Shown here: positions 1-12,913 of the stretch, in pieces
How the letters are laid out: each line of letters opens with the position of its first letter
Position numbering within the stretch: the stretch's first letter is position 1
Notes under the pieces: generated by a model
Databases searched by the model: none
What the model was told of the DNA's origin: nothing
Seen by the model: the letters and a program-made list of their open reading frames with translations, nothing else
Position numbers and translations under genes: made by a program
NCBI RefSeq assembly: GCF_037975245.1
Contig: NC_092579.1
Coordinates: forward strand, 23,107,166-23,171,165
Direction of reading: 5' to 3'
Origin: Apostichopus japonicus
Taxonomy: Eukaryota; Echinodermata; Holothuroidea; Aspidochirotida; Stichopodidae
DNA length: 64,000 nt

Positions 1-1495
1 TCCCAGCATTTTGATAAACATGTAATTGGCATTTAACAGACGAGACTGTGGAAATAAAAATAAATAATAAGAAGGGACTCCTAATAGTTTCTCAACAGCC
101 AATCAGGACTCAACCTACAGCAAACATATCGTGACGTCACGTTGACTGTGACTTAAGAAAGAAACATAACGGCAAGATTCCGAAATATATATTTCGATAA
201 AAGCCATACCTTTAAAAAACATGAGGACCCGGGAGAAGGGGGTGCAGATGACGAAGGTTGGTGATGAAAGTTGTCGGATTGACGTGGTATTTCTAAAACA
301 AAGGTATAAAATGTGGGCAACGATAAATGTGATAATACATGAGCAGGGACATACACAACAGAAGAACTGCATGGAATTCACCTCACAGTAGGAAAGAATG
401 ATAAAAACCACTCCTATCGCAAGTAGAATCTTTGCAAATTGTTTGGTTAGTGAATGTAGGGTGATATTCTAACGTATTTACCACCCGTGGACAGGATGAA
501 AGGGAGAGGAGGAGGGGAGGGGGCGTGGTTAGGCTAACGTAACATGGTACACCTGCACCTATGGCAGTAAAGCCTATATGAACACGTCATAGACTTTGGT
601 TGTTCAAAACGGACGAATTTGTCGTTTTTCGAGGAAATGTGGACAGAAAAATGTTGTTAATGATAATATGAATCTTCCACTTTCTCGGGCGAGAAAGAAA
701 AAAAAAAATGACTATACACTGAATTTCAAAATGACAAAGTGACAAACTTTGGAATGAGAGAGAGGGTGCGTCAGAGGTCTTGACAGGCGGTAGAGCGTCT
801 ATAATCTAATAGCAAAAAATTGCCTTTGGCTTTTATTATGTTTTTGTTCTAATTAAGGCAGAGAAAAGTTACCTGCCAAAACCCTTTATCTAATACGGAA
901 ATCGGGAGTTTGGTTAATGGTCATGGCTATTGTATTATGTCTTATTTCATCTCCTCTCAATTGTTACTACAAAAAGAAAGAAAAATCTTCGGATATCCAA
1001 CGATTGTAATCTCTGAGGACTATTAGTGATCAAATATTTCCGAATGACTACAACCAAGTTTACCATATATTATTAGTTCACACTTATTTTATTAGTGACA
1101 TTAACAGCACATGAAATATGGATCACATGTCATTATTTTCATATTAGCAGTAATAATAAGTACAATGACAGAATGACGTACATCCTTCTCAAATGTCACA
1201 TCACGGTTAAATAAAGATGGTTACTTTTTTCATCCGAAATCCGATATTTTGAAAAAAAATTTATACTAATACTAATACTAATTTGAATCGACAAACTACC
1301 ACAATGAAAGAATAAATAAACTGAGACAAAAAATTCGTAACTTTGTGTCATTAAAAAGTTGAAAAAAGTTAAAAACAAAATATTCAATTTGTTGCATGGA
1401 CACAAGATCGTTTTGTAGTCCTATGATATTACAATGTTCGTAACTCACATTTCAGGAGCAAACAAAATGGGGGTGTGAGGAATGACACATGAAGT
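1..1495. other. AT-rich sequence with no gene seen
   Basis: No exon with good splice sites, no RNA gene and no clear mobile element was recognised. The open frames present are short, AT-rich and not protein-like. There is a GA-rich patch near 500-530. Confidence 0.6.
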
Positions 1496-1496
1496 G

Positions 1497-1687
<191 letters not shown>

Positions 1688-2305
1688 GTTACGACATTGA
1701 CGAAATCCGTTCAAGTTGCAGATTATTTTTTTTCACGCCTGAGAAATTTAAGCGATTTAAAGAAGTCAATAGAAGGAGAAAGTTTGTCATATAAAAATGA
1801 AGGACCAGATCCTTGCCTCCTTCGCAGGATTCAAATTGGTATACCTTAAAAGTAAACCTTCGACTGAATTCGACTGAACACAATATATGCTGCCATTGGT
1901 TCGGAATGTAACGAAATTTTACAAGTTTGTGTGGGCGAATATCATGGACTAGGCCTATGAAACAAAGTCACACTGAAATAGATAATTATAAGATCTGGTT
2001 ATAAACAACACGTTATATTAGCTGCTAAAAGCTACTGAATTTATAGCTAAGACTGAATTAAGGCCTACATAGAACTAGCAAAAAAACAATAAAAAACGAA
2101 AAAAGATAAACATATAAATCAAATAAAATAGAATAAATAAGAGTAAAATACTACGAAACATATTGAGAGACGGAATGAATCATTAAATAAACAATGAGCC
2201 TTAGAAATAGTCACCAATACAACAATTCAAAATAAAGAGGCATTGTCACATTATGACGTCATCGTCATCATCGTGTCCGACTGACGTCATCTGTTTACAA
2301 CTTTA

Positions 2306-2731
2306 TCACTTGTTGTCCACGTGATCAGAATCTCCTATACCAGTGATCGCAGAGGATTGTAAGGAGGCCCTGTCACTCAGGACTTGGCTGTCCGCACCCT
2401 CGAGATCCTGTTTGGGTCTCCGTCCCCTTGATTTCGCACCCTGCTCGCCCTTTGACCCCTGGCTGACCCTGGACCGTGTGCCTCCGGGCTTTTGTCTAGG
2501 AGTCTTTCTCTGACCCCTGGGTGGATCACGTGGCGTTTGACCCGAGCGATCCTCAGACTTGGTCCTCTCTCTATCAGCTGCATCGAGTTTGGACCGGGCT
2601 ATGACGTCAGTTCCTGGGCCACTGTCTCGTGTGGACCTTCCAGCTGGTGGTGGTGGTGGGGCCCCTTGGATACCCACTGATGATTCGACTGTACCCATTC
2701 GATCTTGAAGATTTGAAATGTTTGCCTTGAC
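2306..2731 (-). CDS. Isolated 3'-terminal coding exon, Arg/Ser/Gly-rich tail; possible alternative last exon of the coiled-coil gene
   Basis: On the minus strand a pyrimidine-rich tract ending in CACAG precedes 2731, and an open frame of 141 codons runs from there to the stop at 2306 in phase 0. It opens with a short amphipathic stretch (VKANISNLQDRMG), then five prolines, then a low-complexity tail rich in R, K, S, G and D with RS/RG-like dipeptides. The start phase and general design match the last exon at 12914-13819: a helical lead-in followed by a charged disordered tail. I found no compatible coding exon between 2732 and 12913, so it may be an alternative last exon spliced from the phase-0 donor at 14542. 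It could also be the end of a gene whose other exons I cannot see. Function is unknown. Confidence 0.5.
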   Translation of the reverse strand, partial: VKANISNLQDRMGTVESSVGIQGAPPPPPAGRSTRDSGPGTDVIARSKLDAADRERTKSEDRSGQTPRDPPRGQRKTPRQKPGGTRSRVSQGSKGEQGAKSRGRRPKQDLEGADSQVLSDRASLQSSAITGIGDSDHVDNK

Positions 2732-3371
2732 CTGTGAATAAAAGGGTGAAAAGTCAAAAGAAGTGCCCAAACGATTTTCGGTTGACGCGTGTATAGCAAA
2801 CATAGGCCTACATACTTCAGTACGTTAGGGGAGAATACGAACACTATTAAGACAAATATGTATTGATTATGCTGTGGTCATATTAGATATCCCAATAAGC
2901 AAACCCTAACCCAAAAGGAAATAATATCTATGGCTTATGAGCAATATAACATAAAGCATCTGATCATTGTGATCGTCCTATTAATTAATACGCAACAAAT
3001 ACAGCAGTCCAATCAATAATCGATCAATTTTTGTATACTCACCGATAAATTGAAGAGAAATCTCTTAGTTTGTCAAAAAGAGCAAGCCCATCACTGCAAA
3101 GGAAGTATTCACACGTGCTTGTTGCCACACAGAAAAGAAGAGTGCAAAAGAAGACTGGAAAAAATGTAAGTAAGGCTGGAAATTTACAAGCCTTACTGGA
3201 AAGAGTACCGTCTTTAAAAGTACATCGTGGTGTTAAAATATAATAATAGTAATAATAATAATGAGCATTTATTTTTACGACGCTTAAATGACCACAAATG
3301 TGGGAGAAGCCCGCAAGGGCTTATATGGATTACAACATTTTAACTCAAAATTGGAATCTTTTCAAATTTAG

Positions 3372-3545
3372 AAAGTCATTCCAGATGGGAAAACCGTAGA
3401 TTTCTCTTGGATGAAAAACCCATGCACCTTACTATGACCCGGCCGGGTATCAAACCCGGAGACACCCGATTGCTAAGCCTCATTGCTTCAAATGCCACCG
3501 CATTTATCCACTCGACCACAGCACGTAAACCGACACGAAAGCAAA
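3372..3545 (-). mobile_element. tRNA-derived SINE (Leu/Ser-like head)
   Basis: On the minus strand an A-box-like GTGGTCGAGTGGATAA (about 3503-3518) is followed about 60 bp later by a B-box-like GGGTTTGATACCC (about 3446-3458). The long variable-arm spacing resembles a class II tRNA. No matched acceptor stem is visible, so it is a SINE or tRNA relic and not a working tRNA gene. A simple (ATA)n-type stretch lies just to the left at 3240-3262. Confidence 0.6.
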
Positions 3546-5442
3546 GAAATATATAATCCAACACATGTCAGGGTTTAATATTCACACAAGCAATGAACAA
3601 TGACGGTCGACTCTCTTGACGTTAACACTGTAAGGGGACTGGGGTTGAGAGAGAGGATCGCAAGTTGGTTTTGGTGTTCGTGCCGAGGCTCTACCTAGGA
3701 TGAATATTCCTAAAACGTGTCATGACGGTCATCATCTATGTACCTCAATATTCGCCCTCCCCCCTCCCCCTCACCACCCCCTCAGAAGGATAGTTATATG
3801 AAAATGTGAATACGCGGAAGACCATAGCCAACCCTGACTAAATGTCGCTCTATTCCTGGTTTTGTACACGCTACCATTATAGGCCTATACTATACATGTG
3901 TTACGTATGTTGGTTGACTCATATAATCGAGTTGAAAGGTTGGGTAGAGGTATAGGATAACGTGCGGGAAACGATTTCAAAGAAAATCATATCTTACATA
4001 TGTTACGGAAACGAAAGTAAGTTTTTGGTTGCTAGAATCCATGATTTAGTGCCTCGTGGTCGGAAGTGTCCAAGCATCATAATGATAAGGTGGTTCTAAA
4101 CTCTGGGAGCCAGTTTCTGAACAGCGGGCGTAAAACTAATAACCGCACACTTTGTGACGAAGCAGTTACTGAGACGTATGGTGTACCAGTTAGCAGTTCA
4201 AACGTGATACAAAAAAAATCATTTGAAAATCATTGAATTTTATCACATTATGATGAGTTGCATAAAATGAAAACGCTGTTTGGAAGCGTAGACTATACAG
4301 TCGATAAATTGGTTTCTGCTTACAATCGGTTCTTCATTATAGGGTTTATGTTTATTTATTTTTTCTGAAACCGGAGGAAACAATTAATTAACCTTGGCTA
4401 AATAGGCTAATAGGTTATAAGTCTTTCTCGTATACTTATAACAGATAAATAAATACAGTTTTTATTACCATCTAATTGGTAAGGCGTCAATTAGCTATTT
4501 AGCACGGCATAATTATACCATCTTAATGGGAATGGCCTACTTTTACTAGCGATTATGGTATCTTTGAGACGCCATATATCATACGTTCAAGGAACTATAG
4601 GTTTGTTTGCAATCTTACGGCTTGCAGGTGTTATATGGTAATGTAATTATTAATAACCATGCCCCCCAAAACCAGGTGGCTTCAAATTGTTGTCGAGGGG
4701 GGCTGGAAATTCGACGACACCTGCAGATCCCACTATTGGTCATCTTAACAATATTTAATCACGACATATGAAAGATTATTAAACCCGGAATATTGATCTG
4801 AGATCAAAGAAAGAAGAACACTTATACGACAAAAAAAAAATATTTCTACCAAACTATGTATATATAAATATATTTCATAAATATATATTTGATAAATCAA
4901 AGACAAATGATACTTATTTCGTGTTCAAATTATCCACAAAAAAACATTGACAAGACAATGCATTCAACAAGCAGTTTCTTTCAATATCAATATTTTTAAG
5001 CAACAGCGCGGCATTTCGTGTGATTTTGTAGAACTCTATCAGATAAGACTGACCGTATAGATTTGCAGATATCGAAATCTGTTTCGGATTAACTTTTTCT
5101 TCTTCAATATTTTTTAGAACCATGTTACAAAGCATCAGCAGCAAGGCAGACAACATCTGGTCTAGGAAACACTTGGGTTTTAAGAGATTAGCTCACAGGC
5201 TAAATTTAGTTTTGACCTGTAAGAGAGGAACATAATCTCAGCATCCTGTCGGTGAAATGTGTATTTAGTTTCTATATATCGCTTTCGAAATAAAAACAAA
5301 TTTGCAGCTGATACGTTTTCAAGGGTATCAAAAGTGAACTTGAAGCAAACAGGCATATAATATCTAAGTTAGGCTATGTATGACGTCACTCACGAATTTT
5401 CATCTTCTTCTCTGTCTTTTTCTACTTAAACCTTTCATCTAG

Positions 5443-5550
<108 letters not shown>

Positions 5551-5862
5551 CATGCAAGACCCAATGTTTGAGTACTATAATTACAACCGCTCTGGACTGC
5601 GTTTATTCCCACCACGTACACTTAGGGGCCGCTACATATACTCATTTGTGCATAACTTTATCCATATATTTAATTCACAAGTGAGAAGATAAGTTTCTTA
5701 TTTGTAGGACTTGCTGTATATTTGTTTGAATTATTGTATGTGTATCGCAGTCTATTGATACTTATACTATTGATTTTTTCTTTTCTTTTCTTTTTTTCGT
5801 TTACGACCTGTGTAAGCCGAATTTCCGATTGTGGACAATAAATTCAAATTCAATATATATGA
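5551..5862 (+). mobile_element. CR1/L2-like LINE 3' end, 5'-truncated copy
   Basis: The first about 140 bases keep the C-terminal end of a LINE reverse-transcriptase ORF. A YNYNRSGLRLFPPRTLRGR segment and an IYSFVHNFIHIFN end, then a stop, are typical of CR1/L2/jockey-type termini. A shared 3' UTR and an AATTCAAATTC tail follow. The same sequence recurs in the opposite orientation at about 58828-59225. The copy is truncated and cannot be autonomous. Confidence 0.75.
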
Positions 5863-7735
5863 AAGCAAAGTTCACCAGAATGATAACATGAATATATTCC
5901 TCTTTTATCGGTCCAAAATATCAGTCTGGATCAGTCCGTTTTTGATTGTATCAAATACAATTCATTTCCCTGAATATGTATCAACTATATTCGAGTATGA
6001 AAAGCTAGAATTTATGACTTAATAATTGCAGTTTGCATCATTAAATGGTGTAATGTATTTCTTTTAATACCGTAGTGAAGAAAAGAAAAGGGGGAAAAAC
6101 CGCGACTGTATAATTGACGGATTAACCGATTTCATATCATTGCCATGATTTGAAAAGGCGTCACGGGACTGGCCTTGTTGAGAATATCGGTCATTGACAC
6201 ATTGAAACCTTGCCCAACCTAAATAGGTGTTCAGGAAGGAATAAGACAGGGTCAAATACTTCGGTTATACACTAGGAGCCAGGATTGGTATTAGTGGTAT
6301 ATCATCGTCAGGGTGCTTCATCCGGTAAGTTACTAATTCAGTTATATGACGGTGCAATGAACTCAAAGTCTTCAGTTATGTCACAAAGGGGTAAGGGTGG
6401 GAAAGAGGGGAGGGAAAGAGGAGGGGAGAGAGTATATCTACTAGGGTACAGCAGGGGGTACTAAAATCGGCAAGTCAGTAGATATTTTGGATTAGTCCGA
6501 AAGCTAATGAATTTTAATAAGTGATGGCGGTACAAACACCCATTTTTATTTCTCCCCCTTCCCCCCCCCCCACTCCACCCTCTGTGGATATTCAAAGTGT
6601 CGCTGCCGGTAGTGACGTCATACGTTATGTACACAATTGTGTACATACAGTATACAAATCAGGTAAAGAATGTCTTCGGAAGTAAGCGTCCTTCGCATCT
6701 TATAGCTTGCGTATGTAAATATATGTTAATGAGATCATAAATATTCAACGAAACAGAATTTTAAAAAGTATACGCGGATCAGCCTCAAGCGAGTTGTTCT
6801 AACCATTTAGGTTAAAACAGACCTCCATGTTCTAACAGAGCACAAATAATATTACGTTCTTTACATAGATATAGGACAGTCACTCACTACACGGAATGAA
6901 AGCCTGCATCGCACCGAAGTCTGTAAACTGACACAATACATAAAGCACAATGATCAACACAATAACGTCTTTTCCTTTCGAAAAAAAAAGGTTTCTTTTT
7001 TGTTGTCTTATTGTATTATTTGACTTAAATCAAGGTCATTTTCTTTATATATTGCACCTACACCAACTAATGACATAAATATATGCTACGTGGAAACGAA
7101 ATACTCAGATAAATTTGCAAATGATTTCACTGAAATTGTTCGTTTTTAAGTAACTTTAACTTAAAAACTTTATCATTTAAACGATAGGAATTAAATTACT
7201 GACCAGAACTATCAGATATCTGAATTTTACATATATATTTTTTATATACATCGTACAAAACAATAATCGTTGCTGCAAAGTATATTGGAAAAAAATCATG
7301 ACGTTGTGGACACTTGAGATAGGGTTAATTTGTTACGTATATATAGGCTGTCGATGACAATGTGATTCTAAATTTGACTGAATACAAAGGCGTTGCATAC
7401 AAATAATAAAGTCTTTCTTACAAACTAATAATAAAAAAAGAACGATACCGTCAAAAATTCATGACGTAATCGATATTTATTAAGTTAACTATACACCCAT
7501 TTAGCTATTAAGAAGATTGAGATGTATGGTACACTTTAATTTGGCAGAAAACAAGTTTGTCACTTTAGGAAGAAATGTATTTGTTGATAAAGCTATTTGC
7601 GAAAGGAATATTGACGAACTACAGCGGACTAATGAGCAGACGGCTCAATTTTTGTCAATACTTTACCTTCATAGTCTACATTTAAAACACTCGCATAGTG
7701 TCAGTATGAGCAGTATACTGAATATCATGTTTCTA

Positions 7736-7917
7736 TCAGATAAAGCTTAGGAACTGTTCGTACAGTCAGTACGAGTGCTTTGAGACACAATATGGGAAAC
7801 ATTATAGTGTGGTGCTACCATTAGAATCAGATAAAACTTATGAACTGTTCGTACTGTCAGTACGAGTGCATTGAGGCACAATATGGGCAAACAGTATAGA
7901 GTGGTACCAGCATTAGA
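7736..7917. repeat. Tandem duplication, 2 x about 91 bp, each with a hairpin
   Basis: Two adjacent copies begin TCAGATAAA at 7736 and 7827. Each contains a short inverted repeat around TCGTAC/GTACGA. Copies differ by scattered substitutions. Confidence 0.85.
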
Positions 7918-8285
7918 AACTTGTTCCATCTGATTGGAGCAGACACCTTAAATATTATCATAGTTAGACTTAATTCATTGTAAGGATATACCGTATCCGA
8001 AAGAAAATGCATTTCCATGAACAATACGACACACTTCTTACGCATATATCCGTTCACAGCATATGACTATTTCCTATGGATATTTCCTAGCCGAAAAGTG
8101 TGGATACTTTAGGTGGAGCAGATCACGAAACGATGGATATGTCTATAAGCATTAGTTAGGCTACTACTTGAACCCTACCGAACAACTACTGCTATCTTTA
8201 GTACTGGAATATATCAGAAAACCTTTATTGGAGAACGACAACTGATAAAGTTATACTGAAACGACAATACAAACTATGCATGAAG

Positions 8286-8838
8286 CATCGAGACATACTG
8301 TTGTGCATAATAACATCTTCTTCTGAATTGTAACATTGCCGTTTGCATATATCAACCGGTACGAGTAGCCAAAATCCTCAATTATGGAGAATGTGAACTT
8401 TCAAGCAGAAATATGGTCAAGTTTTGCAATGATTCCGTATTAATGGTTGGTTTTTGTTTAATTTTTTGGTATTTCTTCCCGTGTATAACTTTACTTAGTA
8501 CATCAATTTGATAGGTTTTGCATCTTTTCTTTGGAATATTTGTAAAAAGAATAAAACGAAACATCGAGACATAATGGTGTGCATAATAACATCTTCTTCT
8601 GAATTGTAACATTGCCGTTTGCATATATCAACCGGTACGAGTAGCCAAAATCCTCAATTATGGAGAATGTGAACTTTATAATTAAGCAGAAATATGGTCA
8701 ACTTTTGCAATGATTCCGTATTAATGGTTGGTTTTTGTTTAATTTTTGGGTATTTCTTCCCGTGTATAACTTTACTTAGTACATCAATTTGGTACGTTTT
8801 GCATCTTTTCTTTGGAATATTTGTAAAAAGAATAAAAA
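8286..8838. repeat. Tandem duplication, 2 x about 276 bp
   Basis: The second copy starts at 8562 with the same CATCGAGACATA. The copies are nearly identical, with a few substitutions and a small insertion (TAATTAAG region) in the second. The high identity points to a recent duplication. No coding content was seen. Confidence 0.93.
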
Positions 8839-10680
8839 CTCTATTAGACTCTTCGTCAGCCTATTGAAAATCCAGCCTTGTACAAAATCAGGTACAACGG
8901 TATAAAGATACAAATTTGCATAACATGGCTATTACTCATTAAATTCCCGTTATCTCGTCGAATGCCTTATCCATTCAAGAAACACCCTTCCTTTGTCAAC
9001 AAGCAGTTAAATAAGGAAATATGTTAGGTAACTATACTATCGGATTAATCTAGCTGTGTTTGCCTTGAAGCGGGCCGGACGGAAACTCAAACAAACTACC
9101 GGTTTATACAGTATCCGACACTAATGCTTTACTCGCGCACATTCCTTTTTAGATTAGCTTTTGGATATTTTCAACTTTTAAAAAAAAAAAAAATGTTAAA
9201 AAAGTACGTTTTAATTTGGTTTCAAATAACTTCAGCCTCTTGAAGCCACCGTTTCTGACAGTGTTTGCATATACTATAAACCATCACATAAGTATAAAAT
9301 AACTCGAGAAGTATAATATATAGACTATACTATCGTGCCAGAAAGAGTTAATCACCCTGTAGGTAAAATACATTTACAGTACGCCAGCTCGACGGTAAAC
9401 CTCTTCAAATAATACTTTTTGGTTTTCGATCTAGAAACAATTAAACAGAGAAATAGATTTCCTATTCTCCTGCAGAATTATTCAGTTATGGCCCTCTATT
9501 CACTTTTGGTCAGCTTAGTATTCAGTAGTAATTATTGCCCATAACTATTTCGATACCGGCACAAACCACGTGGTCGGGGTCTATAGATAGCCTATACTCC
9601 GATCTATTAAACCTTTGAACCACCCGGGTTATTTTTTTAATGATTAAACAACAGCTTCCTTAGTTTTCTAAGGGCGGATGCGTTATAAAGTTTTATAGAA
9701 ACGATCCCAAGAAAGAACAAACGCAAGATTGTTTGACTTTTGGGTGTGAGAGGGCTTTGCGACCCAATACTAGGAAAATAAATGTACATCGTATGTATCT
9801 ATACTAATAATTTAACGGGCGCGTATACGGTAATTACTTCAGGCAAGTTAATGTGATTTATCATATAGTCAGTAGTCTTTGCCAGACCTCTAATTGTATA
9901 AACTGAGAGACAGAAACGAACGTCAGCATTGTAAACATATGATCGCAATTACTCCCCTCCCCCCTTCAACCATCCCCACCCTCAAAAGAAACACCGGTAC
10001 GACTGATAGGGTCGTAGCCAGAAATTTGAAAGGGGAGGGAGGGGGGATTTTAAAAGGGGCATCTCTCATCATGGGAGCGTTATTACACTTAACTGAGCGC
10101 CAAGATTTACAAAAGAAAATTTTTGCCCAAAATGCCTGCCACGTTTCAGGAAATAAACAATGATTAGAGTATTTAATCACGTAGCTGATGAACTTTCAGG
10201 GGAAAGATTGAGAAGGGTCAGCTTAGCTTCCTTCAACCTGAAAAGAGGGCTTTGATGATATTTTCTGCTTTTAGTTCAATTGTCTTTTTTTTCGGGGTTT
10301 ACTTAAAAAAAGGCCATTTCCTATGGGCTTCGTCACTATTGACTTTCTTCTGGAAAAGTTAAAAATCAAATCATTGTTGGTAATTAATAAATTTTCATGA
10401 CACGTTTACACATTATACTCTTATAAATATGATGTCGTTTTCTTCGTGAATATACAAGAGAGTTCAGCCCCATAACATACGAATGTCAAATTTACAACCT
10501 TTCATGGTCAACTGAAATTCTAATGAAAATAAAGGTGCATTGAATTTATATGACAATCTGGCCAAAACCGATAGAATTAGTCATAAAATTGGTTTGCAAA
10601 TGCAAGCAAAAAGTACTTTTAGTAGTTTTTCTGATGGAAAAAAAATGCTATTTTAAAGAACGTGGAATGTGCATTTCTTG

Positions 10681-11343
10681 CAAGGGCGGCGGAACCGGGG
10701 GGGCACAGGGGGCACGTGCCCCCCCCACTTTTCCTCAGGTTAAAAATGTGCCCTTTTTCTACATAAAAATTGAGGTGTCTCAAGTTAGCAAGAGGCCAGG
10801 GATTCCAGGGAACCAGAATGAACACTCGGGAAGGGCCGTTTCCGGCCATCTGAGGGGTTTGTAAAACCAAAAATTTTCTTGTACGCTCCGCGCCAACCGA
10901 TGGTGGCGCTCCGCTCAGATAGTCGTGCGCACAACTTTGCAAATCCTGGCTACGCCCCTGACTTTTAATGAATTTCTGTGGGTCAAACTCAAAGCTATTT
11001 CGAATGGAAAATTTTTTGTTAAGATATTAACAAGAAATAAACTCTAATTAGGAAGATTCCTACATTAGCAACTAGCATGATTTCACCTCATTTTGTCTCA
11101 AAGAAGACTTGTTCCTTGTTTCCCAATTTGCACATTGGATATTGCAGTGCTAGTATGCATATTTTCCTTGAGGATGGGGGGGGGGGGGGGCGTTGAAGGA
11201 GTGATGTGTATACGCAAATAAGATAATACAATAAGAGTTATAAAGGGTACTAAATAGAAGGCTTCATCAGTCGAATCGAATTTTTGCAAAGTGCCCTTTG
11301 ATGTCGGTGCCCCCCCAGATTAAAAGTGCTTCTGCCGCCCTTG
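10681..11343. mobile_element. hAT-like non-autonomous DNA element with 8-bp TSD
   Basis: The 8-bp target-site duplication ATTTCTTG flanks both ends (10673-10680 and 11344-11351). Terminal inverted repeats are CAAGGGCGGCGGAA on the left and the complement of TTCTGCCGCCCTTG on the right. The interior is G/C-run rich (GTGCCCCCC blocks), like the element at 32601-33009. A second TIR-like end (CCTGGCTACGCCCCTG, 10945-10960) lies inside, so the element is probably composite. No transposase ORF was seen. Confidence 0.85.
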
Positions 11344-12239
11344 ATTTCTTGAGAAATGAAGTTACTAGCAAATGCCATTTCTTTTGTGGAATATTATATA
11401 AAGAAAAAATTGTGATGAAAAAGCACAATTTTGTTACAAAACATTTAAACACTTGAATTTGTGGTACAAGAATGCACAGAGGCATGTTTGGGTGATTTTG
11501 TGGTGTGCCCCTTCAAATCAAAGTAAGATGTTCCAACGCCCTTCAAAGATTGTGTTCCATCACCATTCCCTCTCCCCCAACCCTCTGAACCACACAGATC
11601 TCTTGGTAAAGATGGAGGTATCCAGTTACACGTAAATATTGCATGGTTTGGTCCCGAAATCAAGACAATAAGCTATAACCCTAAAACACAAGATATCAAT
11701 TAAAATGGAGCAGAAATCTTGAATAAAAAGTGATGCTTTCAATAATTTGCCCTACTTACCTAGAAATACAGACTTAACTAGATTAACTCAGTAGGACACC
11801 TTAAATCTCTTAAGCTTTACATATCAACCAAGAGTTTCCTACGAAAAAAGTCACAACAGTTTACATATTGGAAGATACATTACAGATATTGCGAACCGGT
11901 TATTAATCATTACAAAACAATGAAGAATGGTTTTTTTGTAAACATTTCTTGGGAAAGGAATCAACTATTTCACAGAAACCTTGACAAGTTATCTGGAAAC
12001 ATCCTTGAATTTTTTTTTGGAAGGTGAAATAGAGCAGAAATAGGAAACTTTTCACAGGAAACAATTCGAAAAGTTATTTCAAGACAAAGGTTCACTGATC
12101 TCTCGTAAAAGATTTTGTGGAACAAGTGTGTGTAGACCAGGTGCTTGATCCCACCGCAGGGGGCGACTACCTCCTAAATGTCTAACTACTAGAATTAGTT
12201 TAAAGAACTAACCAGGTCAATAGCCTCATTTCATATCTA

Positions 12240-12290
12240 TAAATATATATATATATATATTATATATATATATATACATATATATATATT
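12240..12290. repeat. Short (TA)n tract
   Basis: About 50 bp of TA repeats with small interruptions. Confidence 0.85.
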
Positions 12291-12913
12291 TGAGTTTTTC
12301 GGGTGGTTGGGGGGAGGGAGGGAGTGGGAGTTATGCAAACTGGTGTAGTTTTTACAGAAACTCTCTGTATTTAAGTGTAATGAAGATACCAGTGACTCCC
12401 GATGCTATATTACTTTAGTCATCTCAGGTTTAAGTTCATGTTGTCTTTCCCAGTTCTATTGTTTTTTCCCCATTTAACATTACAAGATTGTACAGACACT
12501 GACGTTTTCATTTTCTTTACTGAATGATTCCGACTGTATCTATACTATTACAACTGGCACGTAGAAGGTTTGGTTTAACCACTCTTTCAAAAGCCTGTAT
12601 TTCTAATTTTTTATGAAAACTGACATTGCCAAAAAAAAAAGATTTTTTACATCATTTCATCACCGTAAATTCTAACTTATAAATCACAGGGATTGCTCTT
12701 ATACATTCAAATACGATGAAAAGTCACAAATGCTTCAAAATGGTTCTTTGGAATGTGAGCTTAAATTTGGCAAATTATAATTGTTAACACTTATGAAATT
12801 TCAGCCTCTTATTGTCATTAATAAATGTTCTCCGACCACAAACTCTACCACCTATCTACGTGCTCTATATGTATAACATCTTCTCCGAACCGACGAAGGG
12901 TTTTTCTTTGGTT

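Noticed and set aside
3043-3093. Minus-strand exon-like segment (DGLALFDKLRDFSS) with a good acceptor and donor
   Set aside because: Its phase does not fit the long frame of exon 2731-2306 and no upstream partner exon was found.
4914-5156. Minus-strand frame of 80 codons
   Set aside because: AT-rich, no splice context, no recognisable domain.
7517-7750. Plus-strand frame of 77 codons
   Set aside because: Begins at TTG rather than ATG and runs into the 91-bp duplication; no sign of selection.
11759-11860. Minus-strand segment with strong acceptor (TTTTTTCGTAG) and donor (CTAG|GTAAGT)
   Set aside because: All three frames contain stops; at most a non-coding exon.
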